From Pinus tabuliformis (taxonomy: Eukaryota; Streptophyta; Pinopsida; Pinales; Pinaceae): a stretch of DNA of 64,000 bases. The notes beneath the pieces are model-generated. The model saw only the letters and a program-made list of their open reading frames with translations. It made no database searches and was not told the DNA's origin. Position 1 is the stretch's first letter, and each line of letters begins with the position of its first letter. Where the stretch lies: the NCBI GenBank assembly GCA_031772625.1, contig CM062819.1, positions 828,537,503-828,601,502 of the forward strand, given 5' to 3'. Position numbers and translations under genes: made by a program. This document shows, piece after piece, positions 11,717 through 23,489 of the stretch.

Positions 11717-12590
11717 CTACATGGAGGCCAAATGGGATTCTTCAATCTGAAGAATACAAGCTCCAAAATCAATGTCGACAGCATAGATGGGATGATTAGT
11801 GGGATTCCTTTCATCACTAATGATATAAGCCAACTGAGCTTCTCTGTATAATCTCCTACTCTCACCTCCAAAAACTAGGACAGTAGCATAGGACAGATCA
11901 TTTTGCAATGTTCCACCTAATCTCTTGATCCAACCTCTGGAAAGAAACATGCCAAACTTGGGGGGTACATCTACTACCACAATATCCATCATCATGCTCT
12001 TCATGGGCAGCTGAGACAAGGTGATGGCTAGGTCTTTGATTAATCCCAAACATTTCACTTTTCTAGAGTCAAAAGAAAACAGGTCATGATAAGACTTGGT
12101 AATGTCAAGACCCAACTCATCCATGATAGCCTTGGGCATTAGATTATGGCTGGCTCTTATGTCCAGAAGGCAGTTATGAAGGATTTTGTCATGAATAGTC
12201 AAAGAGACATAGAATGATGGGGAGTTGTCATCACAATTTTCAATCATTGGGCTGAGAACAACAGTTGGTTTGTCGTCTTGCAGATTTACATAGTCAGTGG
12301 AGGCTTGGATGGCTTTAGGCTCAAGGGCCTCGAGGATAGATCTCTTGAAGGACTCATTCTTCACTTGTTCAATCATAGGTATAGGTATGCTTAGCTTCTG
12401 AATTTTTGCTTCAAAACTGAAAGGAGAAGGAGACTTGTCAAGGCCTCTTATCTCGTGAGTTGGAGCTTTGAGGATGATGGGATCTACTGTCGGTCGTTTC
12501 TACTTATTAGCTTGTTGTATTGTAGGGACAGTAGCTCTCTGAATAGGAGTTTCCTTGGCATTATTCATCTTTGACCTCAGATCATATCTG
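11717..12590 (-). pseudogene. G1 aspartic protease (decayed)
   Basis: This is a retropepsin-like domain that would cut the polyprotein. The active-site segment reads LLDIRASHNLMP (near 12145), where the family has Asp-Ser/Thr-Gly; the glycine is replaced by arginine, which should abolish activity. It is followed by typical IMDELGLDI and a hydrophobic stretch. A frame change near 12575-12595 separates it from gag, and an in-frame stop lies near 12500. The linker to the RNase H-like domain starts at about 11715. Confidence 0.75.
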
Positions 12591-13914
12591 TGTTGATCAT
12601 CAGTTTGCAGAACAGCTCCATCCCACTCTTGGTTGAGATATGGTCATTGAATAATGACTTTTCATAGGAAACTAAGGTCAAAAAGGAGGCACTGCCTTTG
12701 TCTTCCAGACAATGGATCTCATCATCTTCTTCAAACTGCTCTTCTTCCATGACTACATTTTGGAAAGGGGTCTTCACCCTTTGGTCTTCATTGGCATCTT
12801 TTCTTCTTTGCAGAATCTGCAACTGCTCATTAGCTCTTCTATATGGATTTGGATTTCTAGGAGAAAAGGTATTAGGAACTCTTCCTTTCCCAGGGTGCTG
12901 CTCAACCTTTAATTTGGATATTTTAGAGGCTAATGACTCTATCATCTTGGTCATTTTATCTATCTTGGGATCTGAAGATGATGAAGATTCGCCCCTCTGT
13001 CTCCTTCTATCAACATTCCCCTTGAGCTTCTCTGCAGCCATGATGTTTGATTCTACTTCCAAGGCTGCATCCTACATATCAGCCAAGGTAGCACATCATC
13101 TCTCCCTCAATAGTAGACAGAAGTCAGAATCAAAGGCACTAGCATAGGTGAGTTTAGCAGAGGTAGTGGTGGGTTTTACTTCAGCTGGTATCTTGCTGTA
13201 CATGCGGTTAAACCTCTTATTAAAATCAAACAACAACTCACCATTTTCCCTCTTTAAGTTCCCAAACTCGGTGTGGTAGTAGAGTAGATCCTTCTTATCC
13301 CCCCAATGCTTTAGGAATGCATCATCTAAAGCCTCAATATCTGTTATAGACCTTGGGGTCAGTTCTCTGAACCATTTTCTAGCCTCTCCATCTAGACTTT
13401 GGACAAAGACTCTCATCCATACATCAGCTTCACTAATGTCCAGGTTATCAACGTAGCTATAAAATGATTCAAGATGTTCCTCAGCTGTAACACCTTCAGT
13501 CCCAGTGAACTTAGGCATATACTTCTGATATTCTCTAGTAGGCATGGCATTCAAAGGAGTGGGCAGTACTAGAGGTCCATACCTAGCAGCTATGATTCTT
13601 TCCATTTTGGTAGGTGCTTGTGGTGTTGCCATAGCTATGGTGGCTATAAGGGTACTGGAAGTCTGAATGACAGAGGGTTGAGGAGTGACTGATAGGACTA
13701 AAGGAGTATGATGGATAGGAGGAGAGGCTTCCTTTGGGCTTACAATGAAAGAAGAACCTAAAGAATAAGGAGCTCTATGAATCTCTGAGATTTTTTCTTC
13801 ACTACTAGTATTAGATGATATACTCTCAACATGTATTTGTTCTATTACAGGATTTTCTTGAAGAGATATAGAATATTGTTTAGAGCTACCTGAAGCTGAT
13901 GCTCCTTTCTGCAA
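12591..13914 (-). pseudogene. G1 gag (decayed)
   Basis: The capsid-type gag protein starts at 13914, about 240 bases after the PBS. The first ~110 residues are Ser/Thr/Pro-rich. The conserved retrotransposon gag core follows (FTGTEGVTAEEHLESFYSYV, then ARKWFRELTP and a DFNKRFNRMY segment at about 13500-13170). Two in-frame stops occur near 13094 and 13076. Beyond them the frame continues through a coiled-coil-like and basic segment (KIDKMTKMIESLASKISKL) to about 12577. No CCHC zinc knuckle is seen, which is usual for Tat-type gag. Confidence 0.8.
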
Positions 13915-14154
13915 CGCCTTTCTTTCTTTGATGATTTTTTCAGGGTGAGGTATTGGGTCAGCTCGTGGATTCTAAGGATTTCTCTAAGTCTGCCTCACAA
14001 ACTAAGCTAGAACTATGGAGTGGAGTCGCCAAGAGGTTCGTCCTCCAGTAGAGTTGCCAGATAGATGACTACAACCCAAATAGTGTCCAGGCTTTATCTA
14101 TCATCAAAGCTGGATCTGTGTCATCCCCTAGGGAAGTTGAACTTCAGTCTCCTC

Positions 14155-14173
14155 TCCCCAATAGCGGTGCCAA
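14155..14173 (-). promoter_or_regulatory. G1 primer binding site
   Basis: The minus strand reads TTGGCACCGCTATTGGGGA three bases after the 5' LTR, as expected for a tRNA primer site. The leader between it and the gag start (13915-14154) is non-coding and holds nothing else that I can name. Confidence 0.75.
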
Positions 14174-14176
14174 TTA

Positions 14177-15842
14177 TGTTAGCACTCTAGGAAACTCTCC
14201 TAGGTTGTAGCTCAGAGATGCCTGGTAACATATAAATCTTCAATATCGTTCTCTGAACTATTGGAATGGATTGGGGTTTGGATCAAGTCAGATCATTGTT
14301 TCAACTCTGTTTTCACTCAAGACATGCATGAACACCCTCAACTTAACAAGTCTTTCGACCACTAATTCTCAATAGTTTATAGACTCAATTAATAGATGGA
14401 GAATCCTGACTATACCAGCAGATACATACATAAACACATATGAATGGCTAGCTATAGAAAGTAAATGAAGCTTGCAAATCTAATTTATCAATGCAGAGAT
14501 AAGATGACAGTTATCTAGTATTAGACACAGAAGAAAACATGAATAACCTATTCAAGTGCAAGCTTAGGATAAAGGAGAAGATGGAAATTGAACATGTAAC
14601 AGCAAAAGAAGCTTGTATTACTAGAATGAAGATAAGACGCTAGGAGGAACAAAGTATCCACAGTCTCCAAAAGTTGAACCCCTATTACTTCGAACTTTCA
14701 GCCATTTATAGGCTTTTTACAATACTCTCGAACTCTCTGAGGCTCAAGATGTCTTAATATATCCCCTTTGTCTTCTAACTACTTGATGCCATAACTAGAC
14801 AAATATGAGCTCAGAGAGCTCTATTTCTAACAAACACGATAATCAAATTCTGGTAATTTCGCCGCGTTGTCAGGTGGTTCGCTTGTGCTAGCGATGTTTC
14901 GTGATCATTTTTGTTGGTTCGGTTGCATCGTGCTGTTGTTTTTTCCCCTTTCAGCCATGCATTCTGTTATTTCAATTCAACTGTCCCACTGTCAAAAACA
15001 CTAACAAAGCCAACAAATTTCCTCCCTGGGTGACTAGTGGGAAGTGGGGTACGGGGGCATGTGGGATCAGGAGGAATGGGAAGAGGAGATCAATCGTCGA
15101 AGGCTTGAAGTTGTGGAGGGAGTGGAATAAGTCCGAGCTATCAGATCTTACATGGGTAGATCGAATAGCTATCGGGCGAAGGAGGTGCTCGAAGGATAAC
15201 ACCCGGGAGCGGTTTACTCAAGCGGAAATGGTTTATATTGGGCGGTCATCGGGCGGTAAGTGGTAAAGGTCAGAGCCCACCCGATTCCATTCATCGAGTG
15301 CCACGTAGCAGCGGAGGAGAGAGAGGAAACCACTTTATCAAGCGGGTATCCCTCTCTCTTGTTGCCCGAGCGATATGCGCGATAGCCGTTAGATCTGGCG
15401 GAAATGATCTAACGGTGGTGATTGGTCGAAGCGGGTGAGCGTATAACGTTGGTCGAATGAAGTGTGGACCGTCAGATCAGTGGGAAGATCGACGGCAGGG
15501 GACACGAAGGTATGGGACGACCTCGAGAAATGTGCAAAGGGGCACATATGGATGAAAAGGTAAGGTTTTTGGGGGCTTTTGCGCATTAGTGCATGTTTTC
15601 ATGCACTCTGGAAAATAATAATACATAGGGGGGTAAAAATGGATTAATTCACGTAGGGCCAAGGCAAAAGTGAGTTTTATTATGATGTGAGGGTTGGGTT
15701 AGGACATGAGTGAACGTGGATGGGAGTGGATGAGTGAGAAAAGTGAGGTGATGGACCATATGGGAACCTCTCCATGACAACAGAATAGACCATTTCCCTC
15801 CTCTATTCTTCAAAATAGCGGCACTACACCTCAGGGCTAACA
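14177..15842 (-). repeat. G1 5' LTR
   Basis: The LTR is 1666 bp, with TGTTAGCC and GTGCTAACA ends on the minus strand. A TATAAAT box lies at 14704-14710 on the minus strand and is the best promoter candidate; transcription would run toward lower coordinates. Several short open frames inside the LTR show no family resemblance and are taken as chance. Confidence 0.85.
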
Positions 15843-16898
15843 AGACCAACATTTGAACCATAGTCTCGGTCTTGTAGAGCATATCAAAATTCGGATCAGT
15901 AAATTGGTGCAGCATGGTGCCAGAATATTATTGTTGAAGCTTTGGTGCAGTAAGGACATTGGTGAAGCTGTGGTGCAAAAGCGTTGGCGCAGTGTTGAAG
16001 TCTTAGTGCAAGAACATTGGTGCAGAATTAATGAAGAAGTGTGGTGCAGTATGGTGTATAAATCCTTGTGTAGAAGTATTGGAATAGTTTGAACAGTGGT
16101 CTAGTGCAGTGTGGTGCAAGGACATTTGTAAATAATAATTGGCACACTCTAGTGTTGAAGGCTTGGTGCAGCAGTGATCCAATAGTCTTAAGATAATATG
16201 GTGTTGAAATATTGGTGCATTTGCAGAAGTCATGGTGCAAACTTTAATGCAGATTTTTGGAGGTAACTTGAAGTAATCTTTGGGACTAACCTTGGACCAT
16301 ATTTGAAGGAGGTGCATAACTATTATTAGAGTTGGTGCAGAACTTGGTGCAGTTCATTGAAGACATAATGAAGTGTTGTATTGAAGATCATAATACAGTG
16401 TTGATGTCATGATGAGGTAACTTGAAGAGATTGACTGGGTATTATGAAGAATAGTCGTGACACTTTCTGTATGACAAGGTTGTCATTGATGACGTGACAT
16501 GGAGACTAACTGAAGATTGACAGGGTTGGGTGAATAAGACTTTAGGAGTCATGAAACCAAACATATCTTGACAAAGCGAAGCTATAGGATCGGTGTCCTT
16601 GGAGTTGGTGCTCCTAAACTCAAGGTTGGTGCCTTTGATAAGATAGGGTTGAAGCCCTAGAGGTCGGAGCCTCACTAAAGTCCAAGTAGGTGCTTGGCAC
16701 ATCCCAGGTTGGAGCCTGGGAGTCTTCTTCTAGGGTTGGAGCCCTACCTATATTATATTTTATTCATTGTAAAAATTATATTAATAAAAGCATTTATTTC
16801 TATTGTTCATTTTGTGTTCTAAATATAAGTGATCTAACTGGTAAAAGTAACAATTGAAAATAAATACCGATTCACCCCCCCCCTCAGTATTTCCAAAA
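15843..16898 (+). repeat. C1 5' LTR, 3' portion
   Basis: It begins where G1 was inserted and ends TTCCAAAA, a decayed form of the TTCCAACA end seen at 59828. It holds about sixteen copies of a degenerate GGTGCAG motif (15904-16350), an array of seven hairpins (16601-16746) and an AATAAA polyadenylation signal (16783-16788), followed by the C-rich terminus typical of Sirevirus-like LTRs. Confidence 0.88.
16601..16746 (+). other. Seven-hairpin array with shared hexaloop in C1 5' LTR
   Basis: Seven short perfect hairpins follow one another, each with a six-base loop close to TTGGAG or TTGGTG: GGAG-TTGGTG-CTCC (16601-16614), AAGG-TTGGTG-CCTT (16622-16635), TAGGG-TTGAAG-CCCTA (16644-16659), GAGG-TCGGAG-CCTC (16660-16673), CCAAG-TAGGTG-CTTGG (16682-16697), CCCAGG-TTGGAG-CCTGGG (16703-16720) and TAGGG-TTGGAG-CCCTA (16731-16746). 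The stems differ between hairpins but pair within each. All seven recur in the 3' LTR at 59521-59666. They lie shortly before the polyadenylation signal, so they would be in the RNA. Function unknown. Confidence 0.75.
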
Positions 16899-16900
16899 AT

Positions 16901-16913
16901 TGGTATTAGAGCC
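16901..16913 (+). promoter_or_regulatory. C1 primer binding site
   Basis: TGGTATTAGAGCC lies two bases after the LTR. It differs by one base from TGGTATCAGAGCC, the complement of the initiator tRNA-Met 3' end used by most plant Copia elements. Confidence 0.85.
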
Positions 16914-16947
16914 AGTACCTTCACTCAAAGCCTAATAGCTTGAAGGT

Positions 16948-19221
16948 TGATCTGAGTTTACTCAACTTCCGGATTTAACCAAGATCTTTTGCTTCCGTGA
17001 TGTAGTTAGAATTGCATTAAAAAAGCATAAAGGAACATATATGCATGATGTAAAGAAGAGGGAACATGACAAGAATCAGCAACATAAAACACAAGATGTT
17101 GATAACGGAGTTCGTCCAGTGTGGACTACGTCTCTGGGCCCGGTGTCAAGATGGTGTTGGCCGCTTCATTCAGTGCTGGAAATGGTGAAGATGTACATGG
17201 ACTCTTTTTTCTATCATACAAGGATATGTGCCCTCTACATGAGTGGCAAAGTCTCTCTATGTGACATTCCGCTACAGGAACTATCACTCACAACAGACCT
17301 CCTATCAGCACGACATAATTTGACACATGGTGACAATGAGTATCCTGCCATCATGGCATCAAAAGGATCTCAACCAAAACACCCATGGTGACAATGAGTA
17401 TCCCGCCATCATGGAAACAAAGGGATCTCAATTAAAACATACATACAATCCATGATGAATACATCTCACATGAAATAGATACAAATATTTTGCATCATAC
17501 ATCAAGAAGGAATGGAAAAAACATCGTACATATCACAGCAAATGATCAAAGAAGTGCTTGACAACAACACTCCATATACCTCAACTCTGATGCTGGTTGA
17601 TGAATAGAATGCTCAGTTGCTGGATCTGAATGCACCATCGAAATCGTGGAGTCGAATGGCATCGAATCGACTGTCCACACTCTGAAATCTGACACCATCA
17701 CTCCAATCTGGAAAATGGCCAAAAATAGAAGGTGCAACTACAAAAATTGATAGCACCACTAAATTTGTGTCGTCGAGGGGTGTAAAATCGACTATCCATT
17801 CGTCGAATTCTATCAACAGCAAAATCTGGGCATGTAGGAATCTTTTAGATTCCCTTGTGATTCTCCAAAGATTCCATCCTCCGAGTTGACTGGATATTTG
17901 CAACTCAAATCAAAAAATTGATCTCACCATTGAGATCCTTGCGAAATTTTGAGAAGAATGAGTATAAAGTTGGTTGCATTCTGGATCTAGCGAATTTTAG
18001 CATCCAAGGAATCTGGAAGATTCCCTCAAAATTCTCAAAGATTCTCCTCCACTGGGTATCTGCAAATCCGTTTCTCAAAAGGCGAACCCAACCTCGCCAT
18101 TGCGTTCCCTATGAAAATCTGAGAAAATTGACTATAAACTTGATTACATTCTAATAAAATGAATTTTTACCTCCCCATAGAATCTCAAGGATTCCTCACA
18201 GCATCGAAAGATTCTTGTCTCGAAATCTGTGCCACATGCTTCCGGCTCCTGGTTCTGCCTTGGGATACTCTATGGTGCTCCACATTCCATCGGTTCTCTA
18301 TTCGTTCTCCATTCATTCTCTGTTCTCCTCATGCAAATGAAATTATGGTCTTTTTAAATGTTTTCTTGGGCGGAATTATTCATGAAATGGTCATTGGCAC
18401 GCTGGTTAAAAATAAATAGTGGTTGAGGAGGGGCCAAGGGATCAAATCCGCCCCTCCCATTTTAATACATAGAACGTTAAAGACTCTATTCTGATATGGC
18501 ACGGTTACGTTGTAACTGTTGTTATTTAAAAATGGCACGGTTTAAATATGGCGGAGTTTTGTTTGTTGTTTTGTTTTGAGCATTGGCGTTGAATGGGGCC
18601 AGCTCACGTGGCCAGCGCGGGTTCGATACCCATCAACCTCCATATATATATTAAAATTAGTATGGTGGGTGTGGGCCAAGTCCATCGGAGGTGGCCCGCC
18701 CACCACCCGTTAAAATATATGTGTTAATGTTATGCGGGTTGGGGCCGGCAGGGGTCATGGCCTGTCAGCCCTTTTTTTAATTAAAATTTTGGTTTGTTTT
18801 TAATATATGTTTTTTCATATGGTCTGATGGAGATGGCAGGGGTCATGGCCCTCCACCTAATTTAATATATTTTTATTTTTATAATAATAAAGATTTTTTT
18901 TTTTATTTTGTCTAATATAAGGGATATTAGACAAATTAAAGAGGCAACAATTTCGCCCGCTCTTAGGAGCTAGATTCCATGTCCGGGACTCGGTCAATTT
19001 GTAGGACATTTAAACCTAGCCCACAACCCAACTTTGACCGCAACTTTGACTGGCTCTTTCTCCCTCATATGAGCTCAGATTTGAGTGACGTTCACACCAT
19101 TGGAATTAGGGCGGCAAGCACTTCGGTCTAGTGCTGGTTTGGGAGAATTCTGACCACTTTGAATTTTGACCCTTTCTGAGTCCTCTAGGACTTCTGCATG
19201 TGTCTAGAGCCACATGGATCA
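16948..19221 (-). repeat. X LTR-a
   Basis: The LTR is 2274 bp, with TGATC at the left and GGATCA at the right (TG...CA on either strand). It holds a tRNA-like segment with the 5' half deleted (18597-18630) and the downstream T-run at 18772-18778. A plus-strand 116-codon frame at 17041-17391 is antisense to the element. Confidence 0.88.
18597..18778 (+). other. tRNA-like unit in LTR-a, 5' half deleted
   Basis: The B-box GGTTCGATACC and T-arm are present (GCGGG stem, TTCGATA loop), with the acceptor 3' strand CAACCTC at 18624-18630. The A-box half seen in the other LTR copies is missing. A run of seven T ends the unit. Confidence 0.5.
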
Positions 19222-19544
19222 ATCCTCCCCACTAAGGATCTTTTGGTCCTCCAAAAGCATAAAAATAATCTACAACTTCTTTGTACCTTGTCTGCACTTA
19301 CAAGTGTTTGATAAGTCACCCTTCCTTCTCCTTCACCTTTGTCCTTCGAAGCCATAAGCGATGAGCTGACACCTGCACCCTCTACAAACTTGTAGTACAA
19401 TTATACAAATTACATGCTTAATTTACATGACCAACCAATGACTTAAGCATCCCATACTTGCCACGAGTTTAAAACACATGCTTGGTGGTCAAGTTTACAT
19501 CAAAATGGAAACAATACCCCAGCTATCAATAACAAGGCAAAAAT
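19222..19544 (-). other. X internal 1, left piece, with polypurine tract
   Basis: Next to LTR-a the minus strand reads CTTAGTGGGGAGGAT (complement of 19222-19236), the likely polypurine tract. The rest is 3' non-coding sequence, cut at 19540-19544 (AAAAT, TSD) by C2 and continuing at 29190. Confidence 0.7.
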
Positions 19545-21107
19545 TGTTGGAAATAATACTAAGAGGGGGGGTGAATCAGTATTATCAAATCAATTAATTT
19601 CCTTTTCACAATCAGATTTGTATACGCTACTTCGGCTAAGTGAAACTGCGTATATACGCTACTATGTCTAAAGAAACTAGCATATATCAGAAAACTTAAG
19701 ATTCATTAATTATTTGATCTTTAATCAATGCATCGGTACTTCATTAATCATAAGAAAAGTAAGCAGGAGCAGTAAAATAGAACATATCATCACACACATG
19801 GACATAAAGATATAAGGTGGAAACCCAATGTGGGTGAAAACCACCTGCTGCAATTTGTCTCTATCTTATTTTAAATTAGAAACTTCCTTTTACAATGATT
19901 ATGTACTGGTGCAGTCTTATACCAGTACGCGGGCTGCTACCTGCAGAAGGCTACAACCTTCTCTCGTTCTCCAGCTTCTCCTGGAAGGGAGCTACAACCC
20001 CCTTAGCTCTTGTACTAGCTGAGGTACTAGTACGTAGGTGCTGACCTACAGAAGGCTACAACCTTCTCTTTTCTTCCAGGGACCACGTTTCATAAATTTT
20101 CAGACTGGATCCATGAATATCAATCAAACATCAAGTATATCTGCATTAACCAAACTCCTTTGTACAAACAAATACTGAATCAACCAATAACTTCTCAGAA
20201 TGTTGTAACCAGAAAACAGTACCAGTAACCAAACACCAATTCTGAACCCAGAACACTGCAACAATAAACAGAAGCAGCTAAAACATATTTCATGAGATGT
20301 ACGCTACTTCAATATGTGGAACCTGCGTGCATACGCTTCTGTATTAAGGCCAACCAGCGTATACGCTATTTTAAGATAGTGAACCAGCGTGTATACGTGC
20401 CTCTGCTGCACTGAACCTGCGTACAAATCTATAAAAGATAATTTACCCTTTTCACTTATTCAGACATCAGTTATACCCAGATTATCATATTTATAGATCA
20501 CGTCATGCGCCAAATATAACAGATCAAAAATTACACAAAGATACTTCTCTTCAAGCCGCCTTAAGATCTTGACCCATCAATAGAACTTATCCTTCTCCTT
20601 GCGCTCAGGTTCCTCCTTGATTCAGATCTAGTTATGCACCATAACCCAATGACAGTATTCTAGATCTTTCTCTTCATAAGATATTCAATGCTTCAGTTCA
20701 TTCCCTTGCCAAATGATCTCCTTCCCTTTTTATAGTCTTAGGCCTTACTCAAACCATGATCCAAAACCATAGAGATCCAATACTAGGGACTCAATACCTG
20801 GGTTCAACACTCTAGATGAAATACCAAGGACCAAAACCATAGGTTCAAATATGTCGGACTAAATACCATGGACCAACCATAAGTTTTCCCACATGTACAC
20901 GCTTTTCTTTGCATGAAAGTGCGTGCATACATATACGCACCTTTTGATCGGTACACCCGCGTGTATACGTGATTTTGTTAAGAGGAACCTGCGTATACCT
21001 CATTTTCTTTCATTCTGAGAGCCTGAACTGTGATCTGCCCTTTGAGTGAGTTGCCATCAAGGACAACACCTGTGCCATAGTGCCAAACCTGTGTCATAAT
21101 GCCAACA
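19545..21107 (-). repeat. C2 3' LTR
   Basis: It starts TGTTGGAAATAAT and ends ATGCCAACA on the plus strand. A TATAAAAA box lies on the minus strand at 20727-20734. Many GTATAC-centred motifs (such as GCGTATACGC) are scattered through it. Confidence 0.93.
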
Positions 21108-21870
21108 ATCTCCCCCTTTGGACTTGATGGCAACCCCAAGTCACTCAAAATCATTCTCTGTCTTTGACATCAAGGGCAAAGTGTTATGCTCCCCTGAATA
21201 CATGTTGAAATCTCTGCTCTGTTGTGCTACCCAAGCTCCTCCTGACTGTAGGCAAGGTCTGCAAGAAGATGTTCTACAAAAGAAACATGACTTTATATAT
21301 TATAAATGACCTTCCTATCATCAAAGACTCATACATACATCCATCTTCCAACCAAGTGAGGACTGACTCATCTACCCAACCAAGTGGGGATACACCAAGA
21401 ACAACAAGAACATTAATTCATCCATCCCAGGCATAGTGGGGAAACCAAGATAGGCTGTTACATGACCTTGATAAGAAAAGAAATACATGACATAGAGACA
21501 AAATAGCTACAGCAAGAATATGATAGTTATCAACAACTATCATTAGCAGCATCTGTCAACCATCATTCAGACCAGCAACCATGTTCTCCCTCTACACCTG
21601 TTCCACCTGAAATCAAAACAATTGTGAATGTGAACCAAGATCTTGTAAGATAATGCCAACAATGCATTATTAAACGAATATATGCTCCCCCTGAACCTGT
21701 GCCAAATGGTCTCTGCCAGACCCATATCAGACTCTTTTCATCCTGAGCCTAGCCCACTGTTTGTCTTTAAACCAACATATACGCGATTGTATCTTCATAA
21801 ACCGGCGTATGTACGTGGATCCTCCTCATGAAACTCGCGTACAACCACTTTTCTCTGAAACAGACAAGAT
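21108..21870 (-). other. C2 3' non-coding region with repeated polypurine tracts
   Basis: The minus strand next to the LTR reads CCAAAGGGGGAGAT, the primer tract. Further AGGGGGAG-like blocks appear as CTCCCC or CTCCCCCT at about 21190 and 21688. GTATAC-type motifs lie near 21778-21815. No env-like frame is seen. Confidence 0.65.
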
Positions 21871-23489
21871 TCAGCAGCAAGATGATGCATCAACTACCCC
21901 CAGCTTCTGTCTGAGGTATTCAAATGTTTCCCTGGGCAGTGGTTTGGTGAGTATATCAGCAACTTGTTCCTTAGAGGGAACATACTCCAATTTAACCTTT
22001 TGTTCAAGCACTTGTTCCCGAAGAAAATGATACTTGATAGGTATGTGCTTAGTCTTTGAATGCATGACAGGATTCTTTGAAATACTGATTGCACTTGTAT
22101 TATCACAAAAATGGAGATAGGTGGAGTACAAGTGATTTGAAGGTCTTGCAATGTTTGCATCATCCAAAGGAGTTGTGTGCAGCAAGATGCAGCAGCCACA
22201 TATTCTGCTTTAGTTGTCGATAATGCAATTGAACTTTGTTTCTTGCTGAACCAAGATACTAATCTGGAACCCATAAAGAATGCACCACCACTAGTGCTTT
22301 TTCTATCATCCACGCTTCCTGCCCAATCTACATCTGTATATGCATGAAGTGTGAGATCTATATCTCTAGGATACCATAAGCCATAGTTTTGAGTTCCTTG
22401 AAGATACTTGAAAATTCTCTTAACTGCCTGAAGATGAGTTTCCTTTGGATTTGCCTGAAACCTTCCAACTATTCCCACTACATGCATAATGTCTGGTTGG
22501 GTACCTGTTAGATAGAGTAGACTACCAATCATGGATCTATAGGTTGGTTGATGTACTACTGTTGATTCATCATTTGCGCTGAGGCTGCATCCTGTTACCA
22601 TAGGGGTGCACACTAGTTTCGAATCCTCCATCCCATATTTCTTCAAGATCTGCTTGAGATACTTGGTTTGTGATAGAAAAATACCATATTTGTTTTCTTG
22701 GACTTGTAAACCAAGAAAATATGTGAGCTCACCAAGCATGGACATTTCAAACTCTTTCTGCATCACCAAGGCAAAATTTTGACTCATGTCTTCTTCATTG
22801 CTACCAAAGATGATATCATCAACATACACAACAAGTATTAGCAACTTATCATTGTCAATTTTTATATATAGATTGCTATCTATTGATCCTTTTGTAAAAC
22901 CTTGTTGATGGAGATACTTATCCAGCCGATAATACCAAGCCCTTGGAGCCTATTTAAGGCCATAGAGATCCTTTTTGAGTCTGCATACAAGTTTTGGATC
23001 ATTTCCAAGAATAAACCCATCTGTTTGTTCAATATATACTTCTTCATCCAAGTCTCCATTCAGGAAGGCAGACTTCATGTCCATTTGAAATACTTTGAAC
23101 TTCTGAAAGCTAGAAAGAGCAAGGAACATTCTTATGGCCTCAAGTCTAGCAACTGGTGCAAAAGTTTCTTCAAAGTCTATACCTTCTTGTTGAGCATACC
23201 CTTTACAAACAAGTCTGGCCTTGTTTCTAATCACATCTCCATTTTCATTCAGCTTATTTTTGAATATCCATTTTGTTCCTATGACATTCTTATCTTTTGG
23301 TCTAGGAACCAACTCCCAAGTGTTATTCTTTTCAATCTGCTCAAGTTCTTCCTCCATGGCCTTTACGCAGCATTCATCTTTGCATGCCTCTGTTACATTG
23401 TGTGGTTCAGTGGAGGAGAGTAATGCTAGATAACTTGAAGCTTCTGAAATGGTTCTTCTTGTTTGTACACCTACCTCCTTTTGCCCCAA
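21871..23489 (-). pseudogene. C2 reverse transcriptase and RNase H (decayed)
   Basis: Copia RT in minus order: [17 protein letters not shown] near 23320, [10 protein letters not shown], then [14 protein letters not shown] with the first catalytic Asp, LYGLK followed by an in-frame stop at about 22950, and YVDDIIFGSN with the catalytic Asp pair near 22815. RNase H follows with DVDWAGSVDDRKSTSGG (near 22325) and STTKAEYVAA. A frameshift near 22110 moves the last part (DNTSAISISKNP to the final ASSCC) into another frame that ends at 21871. The sequence closely follows C3 in the same region. Confidence 0.88.

Larger units (their letters stand above)
1..15842 (-). mobile_element. G1: Ty3/gypsy LTR retrotransposon, Tat-like, decayed, left end outside window
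   Basis: In minus orientation the order is 5' LTR (14177-15842), PBS, gag, protease, an RNase H-like domain, reverse transcriptase (RT), RNase H, integrase, and the first 79 bases of the 3' LTR. Positions 1-79 match 15764-15842, which fixes the LTR edges (TGTTAGCC...GTGCTAACA on the minus strand). The integrase has no chromodomain that I can see. The RT sequence style and the extra RNase H suggest the Tat group; this is inference. The copy is dead: several in-frame stops, at least one frameshift, an altered protease active site, and the G2 insertion inside RT. Without G2 about 8.0 kb lies in the window. G1 sits in the 5' LTR of C1; the likely right TSD is AGACC at 15843-15847, and the left one lies outside the window. 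Confidence 0.9.

Noticed and set aside
14901..15266. Plus-strand 121-codon frame in the G1 5' LTR
   Set aside because: Lies wholly in LTR sequence, antisense to the element, with no family resemblance.
15904..16350. Regularly recurring GGTGCAG units, considered as a CRISPR-like array
   Set aside because: Repeat length and spacing are irregular, there are no unique spacers of constant length, and the context is a plant LTR.
17041..17391. A 116-codon plus-strand frame in X LTR-a, also 116 codons in LTR-b (30959-31309) and recurring in LTR-c and LTR-d
   Set aside because: It is antisense to X, has no recognisable domain, and its translations differ at roughly 16 percent of residues between two LTRs, so most base changes alter the protein. 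That is not the pattern of a selected gene.
22902..23423. Long plus-strand frames opposite C2 pol (also 23649-24170)
   Set aside because: They are the complement of the C2 RT and integrase reading frames and show no own family motifs.
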